In this document: positions 1 to 11,282 of the stretch, piece after piece
Numbering within the stretch: the first letter of the stretch is position 1
Layout of the letters: each line of letters begins with the position of its first letter
From: Incurvaria masculella
Lineage: Eukaryota > Arthropoda > Insecta > Lepidoptera > Incurvariidae
Length of the DNA: 64,000 bases
Reading direction: 5' to 3'
NCBI GenBank assembly: GCA_946894095.1
Contig: OX335643.1
Coordinates: 4,575,036 to 4,639,035, forward strand
Position numbers and translations under genes: made by a program
The notes under the pieces: generated by a model
The model's input: the letters and a program-made list of their open reading frames with translations, nothing else
Databases searched by the model: none
Told to the model about the DNA's origin: nothing

Positions 1-311
1 ACCGTAACACGGACAGAAGAAGCAAAGGGACAGGTTTTTGTAAAGCGCCACCGGGGCCGCTTACCTGCTGAATGCGGGATTCTCACAAAGAATTGCTATT
101 GTTACACAAAACTGCATGGATACAAAGGACCTTATTTTCCGTGCCAATGAAGATGGCCGTAGCGGGATAATATTTTCGCGCGAAAACGCGCGCCGCGATA
201 CCTTACTCTTACCATAGATTAAAGAAGAAGGGATAGATTGCAAATTTTATACCAGTGTTGGTTAGAATTAAATGTCCACAGGTGGCGTTGCAATTGACAT
301 ATCAGAATACA
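1..311. other. unassigned single-copy-looking DNA
   Basis: No repeat family, splice-like exon or RNA gene was recognised here. A 60-codon minus-strand frame at 61-243 has no visible domain and is probably chance. Confidence 0.5.
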
Positions 312-715
312 TTAAGGCGTGTATGATGCGATTGTGTTCAGTTTGATAAGGGCGTAAGTAAAGCAACATTTAATAATATTTAAAAAAATCACAACGAATT
401 TCGATAATCATAAAAGTAGATATGTACCTACATTGATGGTCTATATATAATATACAACTGAGAGTATCTGGTGCTTGGTGTTCTCATGCTAGGCATCTAG
501 GTTAAAAATATCACAAATAAAGTTTAAACATAGATATACTACATTTACGTCAGATATTTACCATTCTAGGTTTCAAATATAGCTAGACTATCAATGGATC
601 TTCCATATTTTTGAAATCCCAAAATAAGTGTTAGTTATTTTTTTTACATAATAAAAAATGGTTTCACTTACGCCCTTATGGAGCTGAATGCAATCAGGTG
701 TTATCACACCCTTAA
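312..715 (+). mobile_element. TTAA-flanked MITE, family T1, copy 1
   Basis: The element (316-711) sits between two TTAA tetranucleotides (312-315 and 712-715). Its right end reads CAGGTGTTATCACACCC and the left end is a decayed inverse of it. A second inverted pair lies just inside (ATAAGGGCGTAAGT near 348, ACTTACGCCCTTAT near 667). It has no coding capacity. Copies at 44347-44726 and 39509-39877 share both ends and the interior. A TTAA duplication is the hallmark of piggyBac-type transposition; that assignment is inferred. Confidence 0.75.
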
Positions 716-1289
716 ATAGAAACAAATGAATATCAATGATATTGAATGACATTACTTTATTTAACATCGCGCCCACCTTGGCGAAATTTGACGGGAGATG
801 GCGCCGGTTAGAAATGTCATAGTACCATCGAAAATAAGCAGTTTTCGGCGAGTTTTGTACGATGTATGACCTTAGCTATCTATACCTTTTTCTTCAATCC
901 ACGCTCTTACTTATTCCGTGGCGATACTGTAGCGACAGTGCTTTAATTAAGATGAGATGGCGATTACGTTCGCGCGGAATAAATTACTTTTTTTTTTCGT
1001 CAAAAGGCAAAGTTTCGCGAGGCACACGAGCGGAAATGTCTTTTATGAAGTTGACGATTTTTTTCCGCTGAACATCATAAAAGGAGGATAATGGCATAGA
1101 AAGCTTACAACCGTCTCTTGATATTTTCTTCCTTTCTTCGTTTTTTTTAGTTTTTTAGTCTGATTTATTTTCTATTTTCCACAGTGTTAATTACGTTGTA
1201 TGCTGCAGTAATTCTTTATCTATCACGACAGGTATCGCCTAGGCGACCTGGCCTAGAGTAGCTGTCGAATATCATTCAAAATTGAATGA
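716..1289. other. spacer with one dispersed repeat piece
   Basis: Mostly unassigned. The stretch around 788-833 (GGAGATGGCG..TTAGAAATGTCATAGTACCA) recurs in inverse orientation at about 32767-32812, so it is part of an unnamed repeat. Confidence 0.45.
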
Positions 1290-1345
1290 AGTGTTTTTTT
1301 ATGTAACTGGACATGGATGGCTAATACTAAACTCATAGTTATGAT
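1290..1345 (-). mobile_element. SINE family B, 3'-tail fragment
   Basis: Reverse complement of the SINE B 3' end: a T-run, then ATGTAACTGGACATGGATGGC and TAATAC. The body and the tRNA-like head are absent. Confidence 0.7.
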
Positions 1346-1424
1346 ATTAGCCAAAATCACTATTTCACCCAATATTTGAACGAAGCAAGGTTCCATGCGA
1401 ATAAAATGTTTCATTCATAACATG

Positions 1425-1700
1425 AAAAAACCGGCCAAGTGCGAGTCGGACTCGCACAAGGAGGGTTCCGTACCATCAACAAAAAAAATGTTTTGAATGG
1501 GCACCCCTTTAATTTTTTTATTTTTTAATTTACCTATTTATTGTTATAGCGGCAAAATAAATACACACTCTGTGGAAATTTCAGCTCCCTACCTATTACG
1601 GTTCATGAGATACATGCCTGTGACAGACGGACGGACGGACGGACAGCGGAGGTTTAGTAATAGGGTTCCGTTTTAACCCTTGGGTTACGGAACCCTAAAA
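1425..1700 (+). repeat. family A interspersed element, copy 1
   Basis: Full-length copy. It opens with CCGGCCAAGTGCGAGTCGG, whose core GTGCGAGTCGGACTCGCAC is a near-perfect hairpin, followed by GGGTTCCGTACC. The middle has the conserved TATAGCGGCAAAATAAATAC and a short (GGAC)n run. It ends in GGGTTACGGAACCC and an A-run. The sub-terminal GGGTTCCGTACC and terminal GGTACGGAACCC are inverse repeats, so the element can fold back. It has no coding frame. The transposon class is not established. Confidence 0.9.
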
Positions 1701-1994
1701 ATACAATGACTCGCGGGGGAAATTTCTAAACATTTTGTAGAGTCGTTGTTCAATGTTTTGAATGAAAAATGTTGATTCACATGGAACCATGCGCATGCAT
1801 TGTATTTTTTTAGCTTTATAATGCTTACCACTTGGACGAAATAACAAGAAATGTATTAAAATAGGCCATTTTTACGATTTTTTTCAATCGAGCAAAGTTT
1901 GTGCTATGGAAACGAAAATCATTTCGTGCGGATACTTCTGAAGTTAAATAATACAAAAAATGAACTTGATAAATTAAGTACTCTCAAACTATTG

Positions 1995-2096
1995 TATTCA
2001 GAGTGGGCAGACTAACTTTAATCGGACTAAACCGGTTTTTGTATGGTTAGTCCGGTGCTAATTTCGTACTAAGTTTTGACAGGTGCTCTCTGAATA
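1995..2096 (+). repeat. small fold-back element
   Basis: The ends TATTCAGAGTGGGCAGACTA and TGACAGGTGCTCTCTGAATA are imperfect inverted repeats. An inner pair CGGACTAAACC / GGTTAGTCCG forms a second stem. A related end in inverse orientation lies at 30783-30862, so this is a dispersed family. Confidence 0.55.
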
Positions 2097-2251
2097 CGAC
2101 TTATAGACATTAACGAATATCTGAGTGTCACTAGTCTAGGCATGTCGACTCTTCCCAATTCCTTGGATAGGACTATACCTCACGTCAGGCGGAACGTCTT
2201 CCAACGTCTACGCTAATCTCTAGAGAGCGCACCTTGAAGTGTAATAGACTA

Positions 2252-2798
2252 GGAGGTCGCGACAAAAATGGTAACGATAACGTAAATGGCTGAAACTGGG
2301 TTCACAGGATAAAGTACAACCCTCTGAAGCTAAATGTGTTAGTCTGCCTGTTCCAAGTGGTTGCGTTCCGTAGATAAGGCGCCTGAAAAAGTAGTTATGG
2401 TGACAAAAAATACATATGACAAGGTAAATGGATGCAAATGACGAAGCATGAAAGTATCAATACATACTTGCTTAGCAATACAAAAACTGAACAAATCTTT
2501 GGTTGCATTTAGTAGTTATAGTCGATTTAGGTTGCATATATAACTTTAGGTTCATTTAAGTATTTAATTAAGTAACCGTCTGGTTATTGTTGTATAATTA
2601 ATAAGTATCAATGTTTCCAGATAATCAGTATATTCATCAGCAGGTACATACCAGCCTATATTTTATATAGCCAATCTAGAAAACGCAACCACTTGGGACG
2701 GGCAGACCGACATATTTAGCATCAGAGGGTTGGTCTCTAACATGTGAACCCAGATTCAGCCATTTACCTTATCGTGACCAAAAATGTCGTGACCTCCC
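2252..2798. mobile_element. fold-back MITE with about 115-bp arms
   Basis: Terminal inverted repeats begin GGAGGTCGCGACAAAAATGG and end GTCGTGACCTCC. Each arm is about 115 bp (2252-2367 and 2680-2798) at roughly 80 percent identity, including AACGCAACCACTTGG at the inner edge. The centre is about 310 bp of AT-rich DNA without a coding frame. No clear target duplication was seen. Confidence 0.7.
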
Positions 2799-2999
2799 GG
2801 AATATAAACAGACGGACATCTTTGGTTACCGCTTCCGAGAACGCATTATCGGGTAGGTGCGCGTAATATTAGACTGCGCCTGCCGTCAAGTCTGGATTCA
2901 TGGAAAACGAAAGGAGGACGGGATGTGTTGGTTACCCAGAGAGAGTTCTTATGAACACCTATAATATCCCTGTCTTACAAATAAACTATCAAAGGTGCA

Positions 3000-3543
3000 A
3001 AAAATCGGCCAAGTGCGAGTCGAACTCGCACACGAAGGAACCCTTCACAGTACAAGATTGAACACAAAAAAAAACCTTTTTATTTTTACTTTATAATTGT
3101 ACTCTTTATTTTTTTTAATATTACCTAATATTACAAGGTGTTAACGGAGGTATGGTCCAAAAGCTAACGACCTATTTCTTGACATATTTGGAGCAAAAAA
3201 GGTAGAAGACATTTTGTTGTCCAACTTATAAAAATGTCACCCTATACATTTTTGTAAATACTTACAAACAAATGTATGGGGAGGACGATTTTTTTTTTCA
3301 GTCGTACAAAAAATGTTATCCACCTTTTTAGCTCCAAATATGCCAAGGAACACGTGGTTAACGTTTGGACCATACCTCCGTTAACATCCTGCATATAAAT
3401 TAAATACACACTCTGTGAAAAAATCAGCTGCCTACCTATTACAGTTCATGATATGCAGCCCTGTGATAGACGGACGGACGGACCGTCAGCGGAGGCTTAG
3501 TAACAGGGTTCTGTTGGCATCCTTTGCTTACGGAACCCTAAAA
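3000..3543 (+). repeat. family A, copy 2, split by a fold-back insertion
   Basis: The 5' end (TCGGCCAAGTGCGAGTCGAA) and 3' end (CTTACGGAACCCTAAA) are of family A. The body is interrupted at about 3137-3389 by an unrelated fold-back element, after which AAATACACACTCTGTG of the family A body resumes. Confidence 0.85.
3137..3389. mobile_element. fold-back element F2 inserted in family A
   Basis: The inverted termini are GTTAACGGAGGTATGGTCC at 3140 and its inverse GGACCATACCTCCGTTAAC ending at 3385. The arms are about 55 bp, through the TTTGGAGC / GCTCCAAA segment. A second, partly preserved copy surrounds the 5S-headed SINE at 17588-18140. There is no coding capacity. Confidence 0.75.
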
Positions 3544-3591
3544 TACGACTTATAAGGGCGGTATAAGGTTACTTTTGTGCATGAGGAAATG

Positions 3592-3894
3592 AAAAAACCG
3601 GCCAAGTGCGAGTCGGACTCGCACACGAAGGGTTCCGTACCATCGTAAAAAAAAAACAAAACAATCACGTTTTTTGTATGGGAGCCCCCTTTAATTTTAA
3701 TTATTTTTTAATCGTACCTTCGTTTGTTGTTATAGCGGCACAATAAATACACACTCTGTGAAAATTTCAGCTGTCTACCTGTTACGGTTACTGAGATACA
3801 GCCCTGTGACGGACGGACGGACGGACGGACCGCCGGACAGACAGCGGAGGCTTAGTAATAGGGTTCCGTTCCTTTGGGTACGGAACCCTAAAAA
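3592..3894 (+). repeat. family A, copy 3
   Basis: Full-length copy with intact hairpin GTGCGAGTCGGACTCGCAC, GGGTTCCGTACCATC, a (GGAC)n run at about 3811-3830 and the end GGGTACGGAACCCTAAAA. It lies 48 bp after copy 2 in the same orientation. Confidence 0.9.
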
Positions 3895-4254
3895 TGCGAC
3901 AAAAGCCATTACATTGAACACAGACATACCTGATGTGTAGTTTTGACGATCAGTGAATGTAGTGACCCGAGATGGAACCATTCTGTGCAGTATGTTTGCG
4001 GTCCATAGTGTGGCCGGGGGCATGAGGTGTCGGTCGCAGTAGCTGCTGATTCGAGTCCATTTTGCATGAAGACTAGTGAGCGTAGGTTTAATTATACCTT
4101 TCATATTCCGAGATTATTAGTAATAAATCTTATAAAATAATAATGGTTGGTATAACTGTTCCGAGGATAATCAGTAGAACATGAAATGTTTATTAGTATA
4201 AAAGAAAGCTATGTAAAGAAAAAAACACATTTCTGGGTACATTGGTTCCGGAAA

Positions 4255-4437
4255 TACGTTGTTTGTTGTACATAAGTACCAAACTACTGAACCGATTTTG
4301 ATAATTTTTTTCCGAACGATTTTTCCAAATCGGTTCAGGGGTCTTCGAGTAATCGGTGAACATACATAAAAAAAAGAGAGAAAAAAAGATTCCGACGAAT
4401 TGAGAACCTCCTCCTTTTTTTCGAAGTCGGTTAAAAA
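4255..4437 (+). repeat. dispersed element E, 3' part
   Basis: Contains TACTGAACCGATTTTGATAA and ends ACCTCCTCCTTTTTT..GAAGTCGGTTAAAAA, a 3' end I recognise as very common in lepidopteran DNA. Shorter matches are at 11350-11427 and, inverted, 46702-46750. The class is not certain. Confidence 0.6.
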
Positions 4438-4759
4438 CTGATAATGTTGTATATATTTTAGTAGGTAAGAAGGACGGTGAATGTCGCTATATTTCTTTAA
4501 CGTTCTTACGGTCTGTGATTCATTATCTAATCTCCCGACACTACCGTTTTAGGATTGGGGGCAGCAACAAGCGAGGGTTTGTTCCGCCTTATCTGCCGCC
4601 TCTGTCGCTATCTGTCGGCGCGATTAACGCGACTTACAAAGGAATCTATTGACAAACTATGGCCACAGGTCGAAAACGTTTAACCCTTAGGTAATCAGTT
4701 TCAAATCGGGTGACGAGCTGTTTGAATTGAGAGCATCCATCTAGTTTTAGTCATTAGGG

Positions 4760-4964
4760 CTCCTCGCATACGAAGGGTTCCGTACCATCGTGTAAGACTT
4801 AACAAAAAAAATACGTTTATTTCAATTCTCCTCCCCCCCCCCAATACACAATCTGAAAAATGTCGGCTGTCTACCACCTATTACGGTTCATGACATACAC
4901 CCCGCTCACAGGCTTGGTAATAGGATAATAGGATTCCGTTGACACCTTTCGGGTACAGAACCCT
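4760..4964 (+). repeat. family A, copy 4, 5'-truncated and decayed
   Basis: Starts inside the hairpin (CTCGCATACGAAGGGTTCCG) and has lost the (GGAC)n block and part of the body. It ends GGGTACAGAACCCT directly against the next SINE. Confidence 0.8.
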
Positions 4965-4969
4965 CGTAA

Positions 4970-5377
4970 GCGGCTCGTAGCTTAGTGGCGCGGGGACTCG
5001 CCTAGCGTACCAGAGGCCTGGTTTCAATTCCGACATGCACCACTGTCATTCTCTTTCCGAGTTCTATAAGTGCATTGCGTCACGAATGCGAGCTGCTCCA
5101 TGGTTCGGAATCCATGTAAAACTATAGGTCCCCTTCCCCTACTAGGTGGTAGGGTTTAAGCCCGCCCGGGTTGGTACCATCGCATTGGATGAAAAGATGG
5201 TCGAAGCGGCAATGAAACATTGTCCGTGTTTTCCATCCAGTTTAAGTTCAGCCGTGCTTATAAAGGGAAGGTCCTGGCATGGCACCGAATTCCCCTTGGG
5301 AATGTGGTGTATTGGGCTAATATCATAACGTAAGTTGTGTGGTATTAGCCATCCATGTCAGGTCGCATAAAAAAAAA
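4970..5377 (+). mobile_element. SINE family B, full-length, tRNA-like head
   Basis: A Pol III type tRNA-derived SINE. The head holds an A-box-like TAGCTTAGTGGCG at about 4979 and a B-box-like GGTTTCAATTCC at about 5020. The body has the landmarks GAATGCGAGCTGCTCC, GGTAGGGTTTAAGCCCG, TTGGTACCATCGCATTGGA and CTGGCATGGCACC. The 3' end is GGTATTAGCCATCCATGTCA then an A-run. It is about 405 bp. Open frames inside it are not genes. Confidence 0.88.
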
Positions 5378-5664
5378 GTATCACTTCGTTGTCCGTCTGT
5401 CTATCGGTCGAGGCCCTTTTGTCGTAAATTAATTGGAGCGGTGAAATTTGGCAAGAAGCAAGGTCTCACAGCAGAAGTAAAGGAAAAAACGCGCGAGTCG
5501 GACTCGGGATTTGTCTTTTGGATTCGCGAATTGGCGTACGCCAGGCCAGGTCCCATAATAAGAGGTGCCCCACGCCGCCCATGGGGTTCCAAACTTTTCA
5601 CTTTCGAAACGAATGATTAGAATGTCTATGACTGGAAGATTATAAAAACTTCTCAAACACCCAA

Positions 5665-5792
5665 AGGTCGGCTGGAAGAAATCTCTTCGAGGGATAAGCC
5701 CGCCTTTGCGCCCCACTTATGTTGTTTTTGCACTATACTTTCTTTTGTAAATTGTTTTTTTTTTTGTGGCGTAATAAAGAATTTTCAATCAA
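5665..5792 (+). mobile_element. LINE 3'-end fragment
   Basis: GGCTGGAAGAAATCTCTTCG then GGGATAAGCCCGCCTTTGCG, a long T-rich stretch and GTAATAAAGAATTTT. This matches the 3' untranslated end I associate with lepidopteran non-LTR elements. No RT sequence precedes it, so it is strongly 5'-truncated. The clade is uncertain. Confidence 0.55.
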
Positions 5793-5794
5793 TT

Positions 5795-6487
5795 AATCAA
5801 CCTATTTGAAAATCGAATCATGATAACGATTTCGAAATGGAGATACATAGTTACTGCCCGTGTGATGCAAAATGGCCGCTATAATGATTTGATTGTACCA
5901 CTGGCACAATACCTTCAGTTCTAGCTCTTCCCACCAAAAGCCCTGGCCAAATCACACCGCCGTTATTACATTTTGCGCCAAAATCTCGCTCCAATTCCGC
6001 GGAGACGCAGTCCGCCTTTACAGCCCTCACATGCATATTATTACGTTTTTATCGAATATAGCGTTTTACGATATCCGATATAAGGCGAGAGTCGGCTGCG
6101 AATTGGAACTTCTGGATTAGGAGCGCCTTTGATTTCTCCCTGCGTTTTTCAAATGACATTCTCGCGTGGTTATAAGCGATAACTGTGCAGGAATGTTTTA
6201 TGGCCTTGATGCTTGTACAATGCTTTGATTCTAATTTAGGATTATGTTCAACAATTACCTTTAAAATAACCGCTCTCTTTTCTTTGATGGGAAATCATAC
6301 AAGATGTTTTTTTATGTTCTGTAACATATATTCGCATTTTATTCATTTCAATTTTTTCTGTATAATACTACCTATTTTTATAGATTTACTGGTTTTTATT
6401 TGTTGCTTTTTAAATTTTTACCCATATAAAGGACTACCCATAAGAATTTTTTTTATGCAAAAGGCTGTAAGTTTCAATAAATGTTGA
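5795..6487. other. unassigned DNA
   Basis: No repeat family was recognised. Frames at 5893-6120 and 6185-6487 (100 codons, phenylalanine- and isoleucine-rich as expected of AT-rich DNA) show no domain. Confidence 0.45.
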
Positions 6488-6792
6488 ACAGCTCGTGGTC
6501 TAGGGGCTAGAGGACTTGCTTTGGGTCTGGGCTCAAATCCTCACCCCGGTCGTGCACCGCTTTCTTTCTATTTCAGAGTTGGATAAGTGCATTTCGTTCA
6601 TGGTTCTGAACCCATGTAAAATTGTAGGTCCCCCTACTAGGTGTTAGGGTTAAATTAACGCGGCAATGATACCTACATTGTCCGTGTTTTCCATCCAGTT
6701 CAATCTAGCCTTGCTCATAAAGGGAAGGTACTGGCACCTAATTCTTTCGGGAATGTGGTATTAGCCAACCACATTAGGTTGCATAAAAAAAA
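6488..6792 (+). mobile_element. SINE family B with a different tRNA-like head
   Basis: The body and tail are family B, but the head reads CTCGTGGTCTAGGGGCTAGA with a B-box-like GGGCTCAAATCC, unlike the copies at 4970 and 14409. An internal deletion removes most of the GGTACCATCGC segment. A further tail-like piece follows at 6797-6832. Confidence 0.75.
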
Positions 6793-7123
6793 TGTATTGA
6801 TATTAGCCATCTATGCCCAGTTCTATAAAATACCAATATTCAGCCGTGTTATCCAGCTAACACCAGCTCCTCGCTCCACTGAATATGTCATAAATGCTAC
6901 AGTTAACGACCTCCAGATTGCCTCTATAAATTCCTAACACCTTTGAGCAATATGGGACAGTGGACACATTCCAATACGTACTTTATGCTTGTATGATGTT
7001 CGTTATCATCCTAAAGGAGTCTGATAACCTGTGACTGTGAAATCATGTAAATATAACTCTACATTTTTTTATTTAGATAGCTCACCTACGCTGCTTACCA
7101 ACTTGTGCGTACGTTAAGAACAC

Positions 7124-7193
7124 GGTGTGCTGGGCAAATGTCATGACGGTGGGTGGGGTATTAGCCATCCAGGTCCAGTTACATAAAAAAAAA
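7124..7193 (+). mobile_element. SINE family B, 3' fragment
   Basis: GGTGTGCTGGGCAAATGTCA..GGTATTAGCCATCC and an A-run. Only the last 70 bp of the family are present. Confidence 0.75.
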
Positions 7194-7668
7194 GTCCCAA
7201 TGATAAAAATAAAACAAATTCAAATATTCGAGGCGAATATAGTTTCATTTGAACACAAATTTTCATCCAAATCATCGAACATCTTACTTACATCAGGTTT
7301 TCTTTTAAAAGTAAAAACAATATAGCCCCATCAAGATTTCTTTGAAGAGTAATGGGATATGTATGTATGCATAATCGACCGTGTAGCAAGGACACATTAA
7401 TTAAAGAAAGAGCCCAGTAAATAATACTGTTCAGAAATATACTGCAAGGTTGAATCCGAACCAGCAAAATAAAATACTATTCGCGGGTATTGCGTCTACC
7501 AATGTCGTCACCTGCTGCATCCCCATAATTTGGAATTCTCCTGCAGTCCCTCATCCCGTAAACAATACCTACATACATTTATTTAACGCTTCTTCTTTAA
7601 GAGTGTTTCAAATTATCATGGATGTTCCGACTCATACAACGTTTCTTGTGCACATACCACAAAAGTGA
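7194..7668. other. unassigned DNA
   Basis: No recognised repeat. A 72-codon frame at 7450-7668 lacks any domain or splice context. Confidence 0.4.
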
Positions 7669-7807
7669 TCGTGTTCAGTCCAGTTAGACGTAGTCATGCT
7701 CAAAATTAGATGGTCTTGGCATGGCACCTAACCTTTTAAAATGCGGTGTGTTGTGTCAATATTATGACAGCGGGTCTGGTTCTATCCACGACTAATTCTA
7801 TAAAAAA
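7669..7807 (+). mobile_element. SINE family B, decayed 3' half
   Basis: Diverged match to the family B 3' half, including GTCTTGGCATGGCACCTAAC, GCGGTGTGTTGTG and an A-run end. Confidence 0.65.
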
Positions 7808-7831
7808 GCACTCATTAATTATAAATTCACT

Positions 7832-8167
7832 TTCTTTGTTGAATAAGTGTATTTCGTCACGAATGCGAGCAGATGTAACTGCTTCGGAATCCATGTAAAA
7901 CTGTAGGTTCCCTTACCCTACTAAGTGGTAGGTTTTAGGCCCGCCCGGGTTGGTACCATCGCATTGAATGAAAAGATGGTCGAAGCGGCAATAAAAATTG
8001 TCCGTGTTTTCCCTCCAGTACAATGTATCGTGATTTTATTATGTACCTTTTTTGACGTGTCTTAAGTATGATTGTATACCAAAAAGATCTAATAAAATGA
8101 AATGAAATGTAATGTAGCAGTGCTCACAAAGGGAAGGTCCTGGCATGGCACCTAATTCCTAAAATGC
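7832..8167 (+). mobile_element. SINE family B, headless, with an internal insertion
   Basis: Begins in the body (AATAAGTGTATTTCGTCACG) without a tRNA-like head and stops at CCTGGCATGGCACCTAATTC. It is interrupted by the 83-bp piece described next. Confidence 0.8.
8028..8110 (+). mobile_element. short LINE-like 3' insertion with 6-bp duplication
   Basis: An 83-bp segment ending AATAAAATGAAATGAAATG is flanked by AATGTA on both sides (8022-8027 and 8111-8116), exactly splitting the SINE body. The short tandem AAATG at the end resembles the tail of a non-LTR insertion. Confidence 0.55.
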
Positions 8168-8731
8168 AAATTAAAATTGACGTATTTTCGTATGGTCATT
8201 GGATGACGTCCCAAACACGCAAATGATTTAATCGATCGGTTGTATAGGCTCCACCCATAATAAGAGACCTCGCCTTCTCACCTCCACCACTTTCATTTCC
8301 CTCCATCGTTCGAGCACCTGTACCCGGCCGAAGGCACCGTATTGCGTCGTTCTGGTAACTTGGCAATAAAACAACCCTAGCCGCCTGTAAAATACAAAGT
8401 AACCCATTAAATGGTGCAATGTTTTATTTATTACAAACAGCGCATGCGTGGCGGCTCGTTACACTGTATTTTGTAAGGACTGTGATTATTTCGATTTGTA
8501 CCAATTGACTCAATAAAATGCTCGCTCGGTTTTGATGGGAGACCTCTCCCCTTTCTTGTGCAAGTCGGTTGTTGCATCGTATTACGGAACTTCGGGCATC
8601 CTAGGAAATTTAATATAAAAAAGTTTGGTTGGCTTAGTTTAAGCTAACCCAACGTTACCTAATCTAACGCAACCCAACCTTAAAAGCTTTGGGTGGAGTG
8701 CACCATCCATGGTTAGTGATAATTTAAAAAT
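8168..8731. other. unassigned DNA with degenerate CCTAA-like run
   Basis: No gene seen. The stretch 8640-8685 contains scattered CTAACCC / CCTAA / CCAACCT units that resemble a worn telomeric-type repeat. Confidence 0.35.
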
Positions 8732-8980
8732 AATCGGACTTACACACGAAGGGTTCCGTACCATCTATACCACTTACGTAAGGCCAGGCCTTTAATTTTT
8801 ATACGTTTTTAATTTTACCTATTTGGTTGTTGTAGCTGCAAAATAAATTACACTCTGTGAAAATTTCAGCTAACTACCTACCTATTAGTGTTCATGAGAT
8901 ACATCCCGGTGACAGACGGACGGACATCGAAGGCTTGGTAATAGGGTTCAATTGCCAGCCTTTGGGTACGAAACCCTAAA
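8732..8980 (+). repeat. family A, copy 5, decayed
   Basis: The hairpin is lost (ACTTACACACGAAGGGTTCC remains). The body motif AATTTCAGCTAACTACCTAC and the end TTTGGGTACGAAACCCTAAA identify it. Confidence 0.8.
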
Positions 8981-8984
8981 CATT

Positions 8985-9903
8985 AAAATATATCCGTCCG
9001 TCATATATCCATCCGCTTATACCTTTAGAATCACGTACCAGATTTTGATGCGGAATGTATCTACGCGTAGGTTGATTCTTCCAATCGGTTCAATATGCTA
9101 CTTACCATCGCGCTGAATTGCCTGAAGGGTGAGCAGTTGGATTAAATGTGAGAGAAATCGAATCATCGACTGTTTAATCGAACTTTAAGTATGAACCATT
9201 TGTACATATATGTACCTGCGGCTTCGCGCGCGTGGATTTTAATTTTTTTCTGAAATAAATTGAAGTATTGTAAGAAATAGTGAGAGCGAATTAATTTTAC
9301 GGTCGATATAACATTTCCTATGTTAAGAAAAAGTTCGCTAAGGATTTCCATGTTGGATGTTTATCACGCGGTACCCTTTGTCCTTTATAATGATTGCGAA
9401 GAGTCGTAAACTGTTTGTCATTTAATGATATTGCGGAGCATGAGAAATTGTTTTAGACCTGCGTGGGTGTCTGTGATGAATGTAGAGTTAAGGCACAGTA
9501 TATATTAGAGCAGTAGGTCAACTCTACAGGGTTATTATGAAAGTTTTGCTTTAGCTAACAGACAAGACATGCGATTTTAATGCCAGATTTTAATCTGGAC
9601 ATCTCTCATTATCTTTATGATCGTTTTGATTTACAATTACAATACAATGGCCTCGGATAAATTCAATGGTATTTTCAATTTTTAATTCAATGTAAATCTT
9701 TACTCTTTTGTATATCATGTACATATCATGTGAATAAATGGATAAACATCAAACAATAATCTCTTATAAAAGTAATAATATCGATCTCTTCGTTCGCGAA
9801 ATTGCTGAGCAAGGAGTTACATCATAATTGGTCTTTCGCAGCCCCAGGCGTCGTCGGGCACTTTAATAGGTCCTGGCTTGCGCCAAATGCCGCGCTTAAC
9901 ATA
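8985..9903. other. unassigned DNA
   Basis: No element boundaries, RNA gene or convincing exon were seen. The 62-codon minus-strand frame at 9163-9351 has no domain. Confidence 0.4.
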
Positions 9904-10201
9904 CAAACCGACCAAGTGCGAGTCGGACCCGCACACGAACGGTTCCGTACCATCGTACAAGATTTAACACAAATAAAATCCGGTTTTTTGTATGGGCCCC
10001 CCCTTTAATTTTTATATTTTTTTTTATTTTATCTATTTGTTGTTATAGCGGCAAAATAAATACACACTCCATGAAAAATACAGCTGCCTACCTATTACGG
10101 TTCACGAGATACAGGCCTATGACGGACTGACGGACTGGTGGACAGCGGAGGCTTAGTAATAGGGTTCCGTTTTCACCCTTTGGGTACGGAACCCTAAAAA
10201 A
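9904..10201 (+). repeat. family A, copy 6
   Basis: Full-length, from AAACCGACCAAGTGCGAGTC to GGGTACGGAACCCTAAAAAA. The (GGAC)n block has degenerated to GACGGACTGACGGACTGG. Confidence 0.9.
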
Positions 10202-10690
10202 CTTATTTACTAGCAGCGAGCTGTCCGCGATAAGCAGATAGAGCCATCGCTATCGCAATCCCACTCGTCTTACTCCCGCTTTCACCGTCTCCGTCCACAT
10301 TTCATAAACATTGATCCAAACGTTAACGATCGCTTGCAACGCATTGAGTTCTTATGATTGGAGCGTCAGCTACGGGGCAGGATACAGTTAGGAGTAATTT
10401 AACTTAAGGATCAAGTAATAGTTATCTCTGTGTAACAAATTTCTCAAAATTCTATCAAACTTTGATGTTACGATCCTCAAATCTTTAATTCTTATATCTT
10501 AAGAAGTATTGTAAAGAATATACCATCGCGCTGCTCTTTTCTGTATGACACTAATGATTGGACGCCTATTTTGATTGTAAAACATTAAACGCCGAATTTT
10601 CGTCTAGCGTATCTTTCCTACACACAATAAAGAAGTGACTATTCGATGCTTTGCATAGCCGACATTCCGAAGATAGCAACAAGAAAGTAG
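10202..10690. other. unassigned DNA
   Basis: No recognised element and no coding signal. Confidence 0.4.
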
Positions 10691-10706
10691 CTTGCCTGAA
10701 ATTGGT

Positions 10707-10820
10707 GCCTTTTTATTAAGTTTTTTTTGTTTGCGCGGCCTTCCACCGAACTTAGTTATTTTTGTTAAGAAAATTGTTACAAACAAAATTTGTTATGACA
10801 TGTTTATAATAACTTCAAAT
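10707..10820 (+). repeat. dispersed repeat, left member of an inverted pair
   Basis: TTTGCGCGGCCTTCCACCGA and AACTTAGTTATTTTTGTTAA..ACAAACAAAATTTGTTATGA recur inverted at 11283-11381. The two copies are about 460 bp apart and may be the two ends of one element. Confidence 0.5.
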
Positions 10821-11282
10821 AAATCCTTGGCACGCAAAAAACTTTTAAGTTCTTGGATTATAGCCAAAGGAAGACCAGAATGTGAGCAAGCTCTGACCTA
10901 CATAATTGAGTAATAATTTGATACTTTTAACTCGTAACTAAGTTATAACTTAAGTATATAAAACACTGTTTTCTTGTTTATTTCATTACGATTATTTGAA
11001 TGTTCGTTAGGTTTTGTTTATTGTATGTACACTCAATAAGTTCATTGTCCTATTGTTGTAACCCTTCCACCACGGGCCTTATGGTCTACAGGAATGGTTT
11101 AATCCAAACTGTTTTAAGATACATTGTTTTGTACATAACGTATGTGTGTTATATTGGATAAATAAATAAATAAAATAAAATCTAAACTCAGTCCGAATGA
11201 AGTTGTAAGGGTTAGAAGTTATAATTGATTTTTTCGTATTGATTTATTTAAACTTCTGAACCTTATAACTTAATTTTGACTG

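Noticed and set aside
3775..4104. 109-codon minus-strand frame
   Set aside because: Largely made of a family A element read backwards.
5146..5328. 60-codon plus-strand frame
   Set aside because: Lies wholly inside a SINE.
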